DNA of 64,000 nt from Bedellia somnulentella (taxonomy: Eukaryota > Arthropoda > Insecta > Lepidoptera > Bedelliidae): contig OY755190.1 in the NCBI GenBank assembly GCA_963576735.1, forward strand, positions 2,845,695-2,909,694, read 5' to 3'. This document shows, piece by piece, positions 1-10,013 of this stretch (positions are counted from its first letter, which is position 1; each line of letters opens with the position of its first letter). The position numbers and the translations under genes are program-made. The notes beneath the pieces are model-generated. The model was given only the letters and a program-made list of their open reading frames with translations, ran no database searches and had not been told where the DNA came from.

Positions 1-15
1 CCGACACTACACAGC
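1..15 (-). mobile_element. SINE-A, 5' head only (cut by window edge)
   Basis: The first 15 bases match the inverted 5' head of SINE-A (CCGACACTACACAGC). The rest of the copy lies outside the window. Confidence 0.7.
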
Positions 16-513
16 ACCATTAGTAAGCAACAAAGCGAATGAAATATTCTGTTCCGAAGCAGGACTTTTTATGTTTACAAATTTAAAATACTCTACGTAT
101 AGTTAAGCATATGATGATTTTTCTATTAACTTTCAAGATTATTAAAAATAGAAGAGAAATTCAAGACGAAAGCATATCATATCTTAGGGACGTAATAAAA
201 AACGGCGCTGCTTTTATCGTGTCGTGATAAGATTACAAACGGAAAACTTTGCCTTGAAGCCACCACTTTTTTCCCTTTTTGTTGACTGACAAATGAGATA
301 TAATTTATATTTTGCGATGGAGCAGGGCTATATTCACATATGCATAATTATGCATAAATTTCAAGACAAAGATAGAAATATATTTCTATTTCTATTGTTT
401 GCTGATTCTTACACATTAGGAATTATTTTTTGCTAAACTTATGTTAATGCGACTATAACGACTAAAAGCGTGGTTTGTACGTTTTAGTTTTTTTTATTAA
501 GTATTTCAAAAAA
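16..513. other. AT-rich intergenic DNA
   Basis: I see no ORF with family motifs, no tRNA-like boxes and no copy of the window's repeat families. Confidence 0.5.
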
Positions 514-768
514 TACATACCTACATACATACATATACTCACGGCTATAAATCCCTAGAAGGAGTAGCCAGAGCTAAGGAATTAGAAATTCCTTAGCCAC
601 ATTTGGAAATTTGAGTGGGGAAAGGATGGTAAAGTAAAGATTGTTGGTGATGGGTCTACAGCCGCATCGCCCAAAAATCCCTTAAAAGCCCCAATACCGT
701 TAGTCGCCTCTTACGTACACCCATCGGTAGAAAAGGGGTAGTGCTATTCTAAGCCGACACTACACGGC
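514..768 (-). mobile_element. SINE-A, full length, with TSD
   Basis: This copy runs from the (ATAC)n side through ACTCACGGCTATAAATCCC to the head AAGCCGACACTACACGGC. Flanking ATTTCAAAAAATA is repeated on both sides (about 501-513 and 770-783), a clean 13-bp target-site duplication that shows target-primed retroposition. SINE-A is non-coding; short ORFs in it are incidental. Confidence 0.85.
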
Positions 769-797
769 AAATTTCAAAAAATATATATTTAATCCTA

Positions 798-1000
798 AAT
801 AAGAGCAGCCAGAGCCTCAGAATTAGAAATTATTCACCTGATTTTGGACATTGAATGCGGAATAGGTTGTAAAATAAAGGATAGTTTCTGATGAGCCCCC
901 AGCTACATACAACGCTTGACAATCACTTTGAAGCCACAATACCTTTAGTCGCCTTTTACGACACCCTCAGAAAGAAATGGGTTAGTGCTCTCAGACGAAA
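798..1000 (-). mobile_element. SINE-A, diverged
   Basis: The order of the SINE-A blocks (GCCAGAGC, CCACAATACC, TTTAGTCGCC, GAAATGGGTTAGTGCT) is kept, but with many substitutions and no clear tail. It is an old copy. Confidence 0.6.
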
Positions 1001-1500
1001 TTTATCACACATATACCTTTTTTGTATTTCTGTGATATTTAAATATTTATACTTATTATCATTACTTTTGTTTTAAAATAATAAACTCACCTTACCTAAC
1101 TATCTTTTTTGGGATTAAAAGCCAATTTATATGTATGTGTGTGTAACTATATTATGTATATACCTATTAGCAGTTCGTTACACACAAAATTGTACTAGGA
1201 TTGTGATTACTTCTGTAGCATTATCTTTTTTATTCACATTCATAAATTTGTAGGAAGGTCATTTCGAAATGGGAAATGTCAAATTATTCATGAGTAGTTA
1301 TCTAAAAGAGTTTTGGGCTGTTACCACCAAACACAAAAGGCTTTTCTTTACAAAATAGGTGGAAAACTGGATTTATCACCCAAGACCTCTTTTAAAAGAA
1401 AATAGGGTTTTAGATTATGCTCAGATTCAGCAGTATCAACAGCAAACCATACTCAAATTGATTAATAATATTTATATATTCATTTATGTTAACATATATT
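1001..1500. other. AT-rich intergenic DNA
   Basis: No recognisable gene or repeat. The last part leads into the 3' UTR of the minus-strand LINE. Confidence 0.45.
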
Positions 1501-1569
1501 TACACATTTAACTATATATACAGGTAAAAAATAAAATAAAATTATAATATATGAAAAACCTAACCTACA

Positions 1570-2504
1570 TTAAATTATATAAAAAATACTCTCGAAATCG
1601 CTGCCGCCTGGTGGCAGGGTTCCGAGAAGGCTGGCTGCATTACCCCTTTGAATCGCTAAGCTGATTCTTTGAGCGAAGAATGCGCCAGCCCTCGGATCTC
1701 CGCATTTCTCGATCAGGCGCGTCGAAATTTCTTTGAAAAAACGACGCGCATCTGGGCCCCACGGACCGAGAGTCTCTACAGCAAAAGCTGAGAAGTAATG
1801 CTCCTCAGCTAAATTGCTATATTTGCGCCTCTTCAGACCCTCAGCTTCAGCTGCCGCAGTGCCAGCTTTAGATGCAGACCCCGACAAATGAGACGGCGCT
1901 AGCGTGTCGACGCAGGTAGCGTCCGACACCAGCGTCCTCCCATTCTTCCATGGAATCAATGACATTCCGTCTGGTCTCTTACCATCGTCCCGCAGCAAAC
2001 CTGATGGCTCCAGGATTGCTGGTATGTTGACAGTGGTAAGGGCCCGTCTGATAATATCATTGATTGCAGCATGGCGAGGTATGCGACCAGCACTACGACG
2101 ACTTGATAATCCATGGTGCCCCAACTGATCGACAAATACTCCACAGCGGCAGCGATGTCTCTCATTTATTTTGGTGCCCAATCGCAGACCCATAGCTAAA
2201 GAAAAGGAGCCTCTGTCTAGCAATGTGCCGAGGTTGCTCGATGGTAATGCTCTCAACCAATGCCCAGAATCTGGCTCACAGCAAGCCAAGAGACGCGCCC
2301 GCTCCGCCAAGTCAAGAGCTGAACTAAGAAGATTTGCTTGAACTTGACAGCAGAGGGGCTCGTCCCATTGCCTCTGAGATGCCAGACTGATGGGAACATT
2401 GACAGTAGGACCAACTATATCCATCCAAACTTTCTTAGCATCTGTGAGATCGATGATCTCTGCCGAACTTAAAGCTTTACTAATGATGCTTAAGAAAAGA
2501 TTGT
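1570..2504 (-). pseudogene. LINE polyprotein, C-terminal part: CCHC-like and restriction-like endonuclease
   Basis: The ORF is open from about 2504 (LINE sequence resumes upstream of the first ATG at 2424) to a stop at 1570. Motifs in order are CRCG...GHHGLSS, RRSAGRIPRHAAINDIIRRA and KRPDGM...WK...SDATCVDTLAPSHL. The PD...D spacing with a nearby Lys fits the catalytic core of the restriction-like endonuclease of R2-type LINEs. In the CCHC-like motif a Ser stands where I would expect the last Cys (GLSS), so zinc binding may be lost. The end QRISLAIQRGNAASLLGT is shared with a remnant near 29.15 kb. Role: nicking of target DNA to prime reverse transcription. Confidence 0.7.
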
Positions 2505-2950
2505 AATGGGAGGTTTTCTTTTTGAGAAATAAAAAAACAACATAGTTTCCTAGAGCTCTGTAGATGGCGTTGATGTAACTACGTTACTTAGTTAATTTTT
2601 TTCTTCGTGGCCTTAATCGTGTTGCCACAATAATTTTGCCAATGTCAACTTTAAAAACAATAGTCACATCACCATAGAGTCACTTTTTGGCGAGTAAAAA
2701 CAACAAAATGAATGTTAAATATAAATACCGTCTTTGTTTATTTACTTTTATGCTATCTTGGCTTAAACTGATATTTATTTAGACTTTCAAATCAGAACGT
2801 TTTTGTGTACGTTCCGTTTTACGATATCATTACATCCAAGTGTGAAAAACGGTGTGACGTTCCGTTCCTACCAGTAACATAGCAAGTCTGGCGCCATCTA
2901 TACTGAGAACAGGGAAGAAGAAAAAAAGAAAAAAAGGAAAACCTCTCATT
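2505..2950. mobile_element. Inverted-repeat (MITE-like) insertion inside the LINE
   Basis: The segment starts AATGGGAGGTTTTC and ends GAAAACCTCTCATT. Inverted similarity extends about 60 bp on each side, including a GTAGATGGCG / GGCGCCATCTA pair. It interrupts the LINE between the RT and endonuclease regions, and LINE coding resumes on both sides. No transposase ORF is visible. I could not identify a clear target duplication, so the superfamily is open. Confidence 0.55.
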
Positions 2951-4945
2951 GGCAAAACCAGATGACAAGAAAGCTGGTAAGGCTATACTTGAAACGCTGC
3001 GGATCCCAATACCACCGTACCGTATTGGGAGCGTGGCTTGTGTCCAGCAGCGTTCATTTAAGGAAATGTTGAGAATTTTGATCAAAGTGTTTTTAATCAC
3101 GTTGTCTATGTCCGAAAGGACTGAGATTTGCCTCCATAAACCAGAACATCTCAGTACATAAGTAAATTTTGGAACAAACAAACAATACTTTATTATTGTA
3201 TATGCTACATGAGGGTTAAGTTGTGCCAATAAAGAAGATGATTCCTGAAATTTAGAAATTTTTTTTCCTGCTATAAATTTTGGAATAGAATCATCCAGAA
3301 CTGGGGCACCTAGGAGGCGAAGCGAAGCCGAATTTAAAATTTTGATACCTGGGGCTAATGAATTGAATTTGGATTGCATTTCTGTAACAGTTTCTTTGTT
3401 TAAATCGGGGCCAAAATACAGTTCACACTTTTCATAATTCAAATCTAGACCAATTTTTTTGAATTCTTCTATTATTGTTTTCAAATCGTTTATAACTTGT
3501 TTTGCCTCGCCTCCAATGGTGCCATCATCAAGGTACCACACATTAAACTTGGAGGCTAAGTTTTTGATGTGTGGGTGTATAGCCAAACTGAATATAGCTG
3601 GGCCCAGAGGGTCACCTTGCTGGCAACCGACACATGAATTTAATAATTTTCCACGGTAGATCAATTTAGTAGGTTTGCTATAGCATTGCCAAAGGTAATT
3701 GTATAAAGCTGGAGTTTGTTCTTTGACTGCAGCCAGCAAGGCGGCTCTATCAACTGAGTTGAAAGCATTCTTTACATCCACTTTCAACAGAACGTCACTT
3801 CGGCAATGCTGCAGGAAAGCACGAACACTGTGAACAGCTGCTTCACAGCCGCCGCTGGTTCCGAAACCTAGTTGAACAGGTTGGAAGTAGTTTTTTATGT
3901 CCGTTACATGCTTACAGCATATTTTGGATACTAGCCGGCGGATAGTGTTTCCCACAGCGATTGGCCTGATACCTCCGTCTTTCTTTTTCAAAGCACACAG
4001 ACTCGCCCCGTATAAAAGATCTGTGATGGTTTGAGATACTTTACCACTCAGGCAGAGATTAACTAACTGCGTTATCTCATCCAAAAGAATTCTGCCGGCT
4101 TCCCCGACGGAAACACTCAATAAATCTTTGAAATGCTGAGGAGTCAGTCCATCGAGGCCGCCAGCAGAACCGTTTCTGAAAGAAGATATAGCAATGAGAA
4201 CCTCGGCTGGAGTGGCTTCTGGTGGGTGAGCGGTATAATCGGGAGCATCAGGCGTCCTGGACATCTCTGATGAGAGTGGATGTTTTGCTCTCAAAGACTC
4301 CAAAGTCTCTTGGTCATCAGGGGCCACAGCGTCGCTTGAAAAAAGCATTTGTGCAGCCCCTTTTATGTCCCCATCTCCTAATTTAGTCTCAATTTTTTTA
4401 ATATTATAATTAATATTTTTATTTGTAATTAATTTTGAATTTTGAAGTATAGGCTCTGGAATCGGATACACACATTTGCTCTTTATTTTGTGTGTCAGTG
4501 ATATATTTCGATCCTTTTCATTTCTATTTAAGGCTAAAACTGCATATGAAAAACCGAAAAAACTTTGCCAACTTTCAAAATCATTATTTTCAACCACGGC
4601 CTTTACTGTCTGGGCTAAGGATTTGGCAACACAAGCTCTAGCTCCTCGAGGAATCCGTTTAATTATGGGGATGGACGATTTCCATAAAGATATTTTTTCC
4701 CAAAGTAATGTATCTGACGAAACTGATACATTGATTGGGTGCGTGGATGACGAAGGTTGCGGAGAGGGTGAGTTCTTTGTTGTTAGACGGTGGCATTTCG
4801 AAATGTGTATGTTTAGACCCCTCTTCCCCTTAAAAGACCGTGGTTGACTACAATGGGGACATATTAATGTTGTTGAGTCGACACTGAAATTTTCCGTAGC
4901 CGTGATCTGCGAACTGGGCACATTATTGCTAGTTGGTATGACCAT
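2819..4945 (-). pseudogene. LINE polyprotein, N-terminal part: C2H2 finger and reverse transcriptase
   Basis: The 708-codon ORF starts at an ATG at 4945. Residues 29-52 form a C2H2 finger (C-x2-C-x14-H-x4-H, CPHC...HISKCH), which in R2-like elements binds target DNA. The RT follows, with the KVDVKNAFNSVD motif (first catalytic Asp), GCQQGDPLGPAIF, and the YLDD catalytic box near residue 470 (VWYLDDGTIGG). YLDD is less common than the YADD box of Jockey/CR1 LINEs. The thumb region continues to about residue 665 (LPIRYGGIGIRS), then the frame runs into foreign sequence and stops at 2819. About the last 43 residues therefore come from the insertion. The RT core shows no internal stop, so the element was lost by interruption rather than by decay. 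The family is clear; the exact clade is inferred. Confidence 0.8.
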
Positions 4946-4989
4946 AAATATAAAACTAATGTATCAAAACAATAATCATTTTATAAAAA

Positions 4990-5240
4990 TGAAAATAAAC
5001 ATAGTCTGATGCCGCATGACATTGTAAAAGTAAAAGTAAAAGTAAAAGACATTTATTTGGCAAATTGGTAATAAAAAAACAACACACAGTAAAAACACAT
5101 CGAAAACAAAAAATACAAAAGTTAATTGCGTCACTATCTCATAAAAAAAACACTTGACACTACATGCTGCTTTCTGCACCAGCATTCTTCAACATCCAAT
5201 CAGCTTTGATTTCCCTTTGTGGTTGTTATGGTAATGTTTT
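4990..5240 (-). mobile_element. Possible LINE 3' end with (CTTTTA)n tail
   Basis: On the minus strand a short open stretch ends in a stop and is followed by an AT-rich UTR, AATAAATG, and about four copies of CTTTTA (5024-5050). This looks like a severely 5'-truncated LINE 3' terminus, but no motif fixes the family. It could also be a simple repeat in the 5' flank of the neighbouring LINE. Confidence 0.35.
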
Positions 5241-5799
5241 TTCTTCTTCCCGTTGCTTGGCAACTGTCAGATACTTCGTTTGTTGCAATTTAAATGAAAA
5301 TTTTTAAATTTATAATGTTAAAAAATATGATACAATCCTTTATTTTTCCTGTTTGAAAATACTTGTATAACGCAATCAGATGTTTATTTTCACTTCCATC
5401 GGGTTGAATTTTCTCTCCTTGTAAATTAAATGTTTTTAAAAATATTTAAAAACCCGCGCGATCGTAAATGTCAACTTCAATTTATTTTCATTTATTTTCA
5501 TTTATTATTATTTAAACCATGAAATATATATTGTCATTTAGGTTGTAATTGAATCAAAACATGTATTTATTGTATTAAATGCAAATGAATGCCATTTCTG
5601 TGGGTGTCGATCGATCCTTCTTTTTTACCACTGTTACAGGTTAATTCGGTAATGTTGGACTTTAAACGGTAATTTAATCATGAGATGTACATATTTTACA
5701 ATTTAAATTAAAATCATTGAGGTACCTACTCGTAAAACAAGAAACAAATGTAACAGAACAAATAACTACGAAAATGTGCAAAAATAACATACAAACAAA
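5240..5799. other. AT-rich intergenic DNA
   Basis: No gene or known repeat seen. Confidence 0.45.
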
Positions 5800-6033
5800 T
5801 ACTCATGGTTGTTTACGGTGAGGGAAAACACATGGATGAGTTGTACTTAGTCATGTGACAGTGTATTCGTACAAAACGGCGATAGGCCTGCCCCCTATCA
5901 CGTGAGTACACTGTCCATGCAAAACGTGGGTACTCTGAACACCAGGTGACAAAGTCACGTGATGTTCAGAAGTATTAGTACCTCTGCCAACTCCTTCGGG
6001 GATATTCGGCGTGAACTTTTATGTTGTGTTATG
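5800..6033 (+). mobile_element. SINE-B, 5' truncated
   Basis: The tRNA-like head is missing. The body (GGTGAGGGAAAACA, CAAAACGGCGATAGGCC, GTCACGTGATGTTCAGAAG) and the 3' end (CTTCGGGGATATTCGGCG) are present with a short TTATG tail. It abuts a SINE-A copy. Confidence 0.8.
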
Positions 6034-6281
6034 TAAACAAATACTCAAGGCTGTAAATTCCCAAAAGGGGTAGCTAGAGCTTCAGAATAATAAACACCTC
6101 AGCCATTTTTGGAAGTTAAGCAGGAAAATGATGGTGAAATAAAGATTGATGGTGATAGGTTTCCAACCTCATCGCCCAAAAATCCCTTAAGAAGCCCCAG
6201 TACCCTTAGCGGTCACTTACCAACACCCATTTGATTGAAAGAAATGGGGTAGTGATATTCTATTCCGAAACTACACACCAA
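6034..6281 (-). mobile_element. SINE-A, diverged full length
   Basis: All SINE-A blocks are in order from ATACTCAAGGCTGTAAATTC to CCGAAACTACACACC. It is joined directly to the tail of the preceding SINE-B, so the two are nested or back to back. Confidence 0.75.
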
Positions 6282-6750
6282 AGCCGCAAAAAAAATGTTA
6301 CACTTTTAAAAAACAATTCCCTATTTGCGAAATACCTTCGACAAGTATTGTTTGGATAGCAGCCAATACTTTAATCTACCAGGCTCGCAAAAATACGAGA
6401 GAATAATGGCCGAATTATTTCTATAGGAATTCATTGTCTACCGCACTTGCCAGTTCAAAAATTAAGTGTCGCCAGGAATTAACTGGTTTTGGCTGGCATT
6501 TTAAATTGTAATGTCTCAAATGAATAAATGCTGGAGGTAAACCTTATGTTTTTTTAGCAGCTTTTATAAATATGGCATTTAAAAACGATTGCAGCTATTT
6601 CATGTCATGCGAAGCAGTTAATCGTTAAATATTTTCAACACTAAATTAATTTTAAAGCACAGTAAACTTCTGCACAAACAAATACACATATATATAATTA
6701 CAACTTTATTCCCAGGTAGGTAAGCATTGCGCGTTTGTAGAATACTAAAA
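6282..6750. other. Intergenic DNA
   Basis: No recognisable feature. Confidence 0.45.
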
Positions 6751-6993
6751 ATACATACATATACTCACGGCTATAAATCCCTAGAAGGGGTAGCTAGAGC
6801 TAAGGAATTAAAAATTCCTCAGCCACTTTTGGAAGTTGGGTGGGGAAAAGATGGTAAAATAAAGGTGGTTGGTGATGGGTCTCCAACCGCATCGCTCAAA
6901 AATCCATTAAAAGCCCCAATACCGTTAGTCGCCTCTTACGTACACCCACCGGAAGTAATGGGGTAGTGCTATTCTAAGCCAACACCACACAGC
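6751..6993 (-). mobile_element. SINE-A, full length, with TSD
   Basis: It runs from the (ATAC)n end through GGCTATAAATCCCTAGAAGG to CCAACACCACACAGC. CTAAAAA flanks both ends as a short target duplication. Confidence 0.85.
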
Positions 6994-7142
6994 TAAAAAA
7001 TTCTAAATATAGTTTTGTGTTTTATGTTTTCATTCATTAGATTCGTCAATCTTTCATACCTCCTTTGTGTTTTTCAAACAGTACAGTTTTGTGCATACAA
7101 CGAATAAAAAGATTACAATCAGTGCTTTACTATACTTATATA

Positions 7143-7499
7143 TACGTGATAGTTCAATGGGTAGTACACCGATTATCGTGCAATCAACTAGTGTTCAAAT
7201 CCTGGGTCGTGCCTACACCAATTTGTCTTTTGTAAAGACATATGTGTGGTTAATTTATCAAGGATGTTAACAGTGAGGGAAAACATCGTGAGGAAACCCA
7301 CATGGCTGAGTTGTACTTAGTCATGTGTACAGCGTATTCGTACAAAACGGCGATAGACCTTCCCCCTCTCACGTGAGTAAACTGTCCATACAAAATGTGG
7401 GTAGACAAAGTCACATGATGTTCAGAAGTATTACTACCTCTTCCAACCCTTTCGGGGATATTCGGCGTGAACGTTTATGTTATGTTATGTTAATGTTAT
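7143..7499 (+). mobile_element. SINE-B, full length
   Basis: The tRNA-like head carries a box-A-like GATAGTTCAATGGGTAG and a box-B-like GTTCAAATCC, the pol III promoter elements of tRNA-derived SINEs. Body and 3' end follow, with a TTATG tail. A short deletion removes the CTCTGAACACCAGG block. This is the 'GTGCAA...' head subtype. Confidence 0.85.
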
Positions 7500-7587
7500 A
7501 ATCACGCAGTAAACTAGAGCTAGTGCAGCGTAGAACAGTGCTCTTTACACTGCAGTGCAAGTGTGAGGTATGGCATAGTGTGTCCTC

Positions 7588-7824
7588 ACACATACATACA
7601 TGCATAGATATACTCACGGTTATAAATCCCTAAAAGGGGTAGCCACAGCTTCAGAACAAAAAAACCTTAGCCACATTTGAAAGTTGATGGACAAGATGCT
7701 AGAAATTTTGTATAGGTTCCTATCACATCGCAGATAAATCACTTAAAAAATCCCCATACCTTTAGTCGCCTCTTACTACACATGTAGGTAGAAAGGCACT
7801 CCACGACTAAGTGTATAGAAAATG
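7588..7824 (-). mobile_element. SINE-A, diverged
   Basis: The copy is recognisable from CTCACGGTTATAAATCCC to the head, with a degraded middle section and a degraded 5' head. Confidence 0.7.
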
Positions 7825-8118
7825 TGCTGCATAACAAAGTAAAACTTTCACGCAGGAATCAGTGCAAAGTTAGTACTACGGCAAAACCTTGAAGGCTCTA
7901 TTACATTCGTTCCACAGACTTTCAAGCACGACAAGTGCAATTTGTACGAGAGCAATCCGCTTACACGAGCTACCTTCCGCTATTAAACTAACATCGATAT
8001 TATCATTTGCAATTCACGTCAGAAATACACAGAGAAACTACTTAACATTATATGTTTATTTAGAAAAGTTTACGCAACAGAGAAACTTTAAAGCGACATG
8101 TATTAGTATAATACTATG
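7825..8118. other. Intergenic DNA
   Basis: A 76-codon ORF here has no recognisable motif. I take it as chance. Confidence 0.4.
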
Positions 8119-8130
8119 ATATGCATAAAG

Positions 8131-8368
8131 CTGTGTTTCGTCTTAGAATAGCACTATCCCATTTCTTCCGGTGGGTGTACGTAAGAGGCGACTAATGGTA
8201 TCGGGGCTTTAAAGGAATTATTGGGCGATGCGGTTGGAGACCCATCACCAATAACTATTTTACTATCTTTTCCCCACTCAACTTTCCAAAGGTGGCTGAG
8301 GAATTTGATATTCCTTAGCTCTGGCTACCCCATCTAGGGATTTATAGCCGTGAGTATATGTATGTATG
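8131..8368 (+). mobile_element. SINE-A, 5' part of a SINE-RTE composite
   Basis: The copy is complete from the head GCTGTGTTTCGTCTTAG to GCCGTGAGTATATGTATG. It passes without a break into an RTE 3' end at GTATG. The target duplication ATATGCATAAAG (8119-8130) has its partner only after the RTE part. Confidence 0.85.
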
Positions 8369-8486
8369 AAAAGATTGATGGATGTAAACGAAGCTAGAGA
8401 GGTTTGCCAGGATCGTACGAAGTGGCAATCAATAGTCTCTGCCTACCCCAATGGGAACTAATGGCGTGAGTATATGTATGTATGTA
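8364..8486 (+). mobile_element. RTE-type LINE 3' terminal fragment
   Basis: It encodes the end of the RTE ORF (family pattern ...KRLMDV...VCQDR.KW.SIVSAYPNG) and ends GGCGTGAGTATATGTATG with a (GTAT)n tail. ATATGCATTAAG at 8487-8498 matches the repeat before the SINE at 11 of 12 positions, so SINE plus RTE behave as one insertion. Confidence 0.75.
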
Positions 8487-8732
8487 TATGCATTAAGCCA
8501 TTCTCTCTATGACTGTAAATTTAAAACGAACATACATACATTCTTGTCTTTAGTTAAATGATATCTTTATAAAAACAAAATCTTTTTGTGTTCCTAATTT
8601 TTTATTTTAGTTTATATTTATAGGATATATCTGTAGTTCTTTCTCTTTTTTTTATAACTTGTTTTGTGTGTTTTGTTAATTTTTGTGCCTTTAACAGCAA
8701 ATAAATAACTTTCCTTTCTTTCTTTCTTTATT

Positions 8733-8895
8733 TAAATTCCAAAAGTGGTAGCCAGACCTTCAGAGCAAGGAAGTCTTCAGCCACATTTAAAGGTTAATAG
8801 ATAATGTATCGTTAGTGATGAGTCTCCAACCGCATCGCCCAAAAACCACTTTAAACCACCCATACACCACACGTGGGCAGAAAGATTACGAATTC
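8733..8895 (-). mobile_element. SINE-A, partial, diverged
   Basis: The central blocks (GGTAGCCAGACC, GATGAGTCTCCAACCGCATC) are clear; the ends are lost. Confidence 0.65.
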
Positions 8896-9313
8896 TGTAT
8901 GTGATTGTAAATTTGAAGTGAAGTAGAAATAAGTTTTAAAATTTCCATTATCTTACAAAAAATATTGTTTCCAGGCTTTTTTTCGAAAAACCTTTGCCCT
9001 GAAAACCAACTAAGCGGATGAAACTAAGCTGCCCTTTTCCCTTTCTACTCTTCAATAACTATCTTCTCTTCTTCAATTACTCAATAATATATTCTGACTA
9101 TCCCAAAGAGGGAACATAGCCGATGTGTTCCATTGTGTATTGATTTGCAAATATAATGTGATTCGCTGAATATCCGTGTCTTGCTTAGCCGATTGAAATA
9201 CAAGCGAAACGGCTCGCCCCCAATTTGACTTGTAAATTATAAAAGGGAACTCAATTTGCTTGACTTGGTAAAGTATAAAAACAAAAAGGTTCATTAAAAG
9301 AGTTGTTCTTTCT
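8896..9313. other. Intergenic DNA
   Basis: No recognisable motif. An 86-codon minus-strand ORF has no family signature. Confidence 0.4.
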
Positions 9314-9557
9314 ACATATATACATATACTCACGGCTATATATTTCCAATAAAGGGTGGCCAGAGCTTCAGAGATAGAAATTGCTCAGCCACATTTTCAA
9401 GTTAATAAGGAAGAAGACGGTAGAAATAAAGTATCGTTGGTGATGGGTCTCCTACCGCATCGCCCAAAACCACTTAGAAACCCATACCCTTACTCGCCTC
9501 TTACGGCACCAGTAGAAGTAGGAAGGGGCAGTGACATACTAAACCGGCTCTTCTAGG
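9314..9557 (-). mobile_element. SINE-A, full length, diverged
   Basis: It runs from ATATACTCACGGCTATAT to ACTAAACCGGCTCTTCTAGGC; the GGTGATGGGTCTCC core is intact. Confidence 0.8.
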
Positions 9558-9648
9558 CGCAAGAGGTATGAATAGTTTAATATAAGTAATTCTGATATAT
9601 TTCCATGCGCCCTTAACAAAATTTACTGTAAAACTATAACAAAATTTA

Positions 9649-10013
9649 CATAACATAACATAAACGTTCACGTCGAATATCCCCGAAGGGGTTGGCAGAG
9701 GTACTAATACTTCTGAACATCACGTGACTTTGTCACCTGGTGTTCAGAGTACCCACGTTTTGCATGGACAGTGTACTCACGTGATAGACGGCAGGCCTAT
9801 CGCCGTTTTGTACGAATACACTGTCACATGACTAAGCACAACTCAGCCATGTGGGTTTCCTCACGATGTTTTCCCTCACCGTTAACAACCATGATAAATT
9901 AACCACACATATGTCTTTAGAAAAGACAAATTGGTGTAGGCCCGACCCAGGATTTGAACACTAGTCGTTTGCACGATAACCGAGTGTTCTACCCACTGGG
10001 CTATCACGGTTGT
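9649..10013 (-). mobile_element. SINE-B, full length, inside a LINE fragment
   Basis: The copy is complete with a (CATAA)n tail on the low side and a tRNA-like head on the high side (GGATTTGAACAC, GGGCTATCACGGTTG). TAACAAAATTTAC flanks both ends as a 13-bp target duplication. It sits at the left edge of the LINE remnant that resumes at about 10014. Confidence 0.9.

Larger units (their letters stand above)
1500..4990 (-). mobile_element. R2-type LINE (C2H2 - RT - restriction-like endonuclease), broken
   Basis: One non-LTR retrotransposon is read on the minus strand. From 5' to 3' it has a single C2H2 finger, a reverse transcriptase and a C-terminal CCHC-like plus restriction-like endonuclease region. 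This domain order is that of site-specific R2/NeSL-type LINEs, which carry no APE endonuclease. The coding region is split by a 446-bp inverted-repeat insertion at 2505-2950. The 3' UTR is AT-rich and ends near 1500; both outer boundaries are estimates. The element is not in rDNA: no 28S-like sequence flanks it. A second, shorter remnant of the family lies near 29.1 kb. Confidence 0.75.

Noticed and set aside
891..1076. 61-codon ORF
   Set aside because: It lies mostly in a diverged SINE-A copy; SINE-A is non-coding and similar short ORFs recur in other copies.
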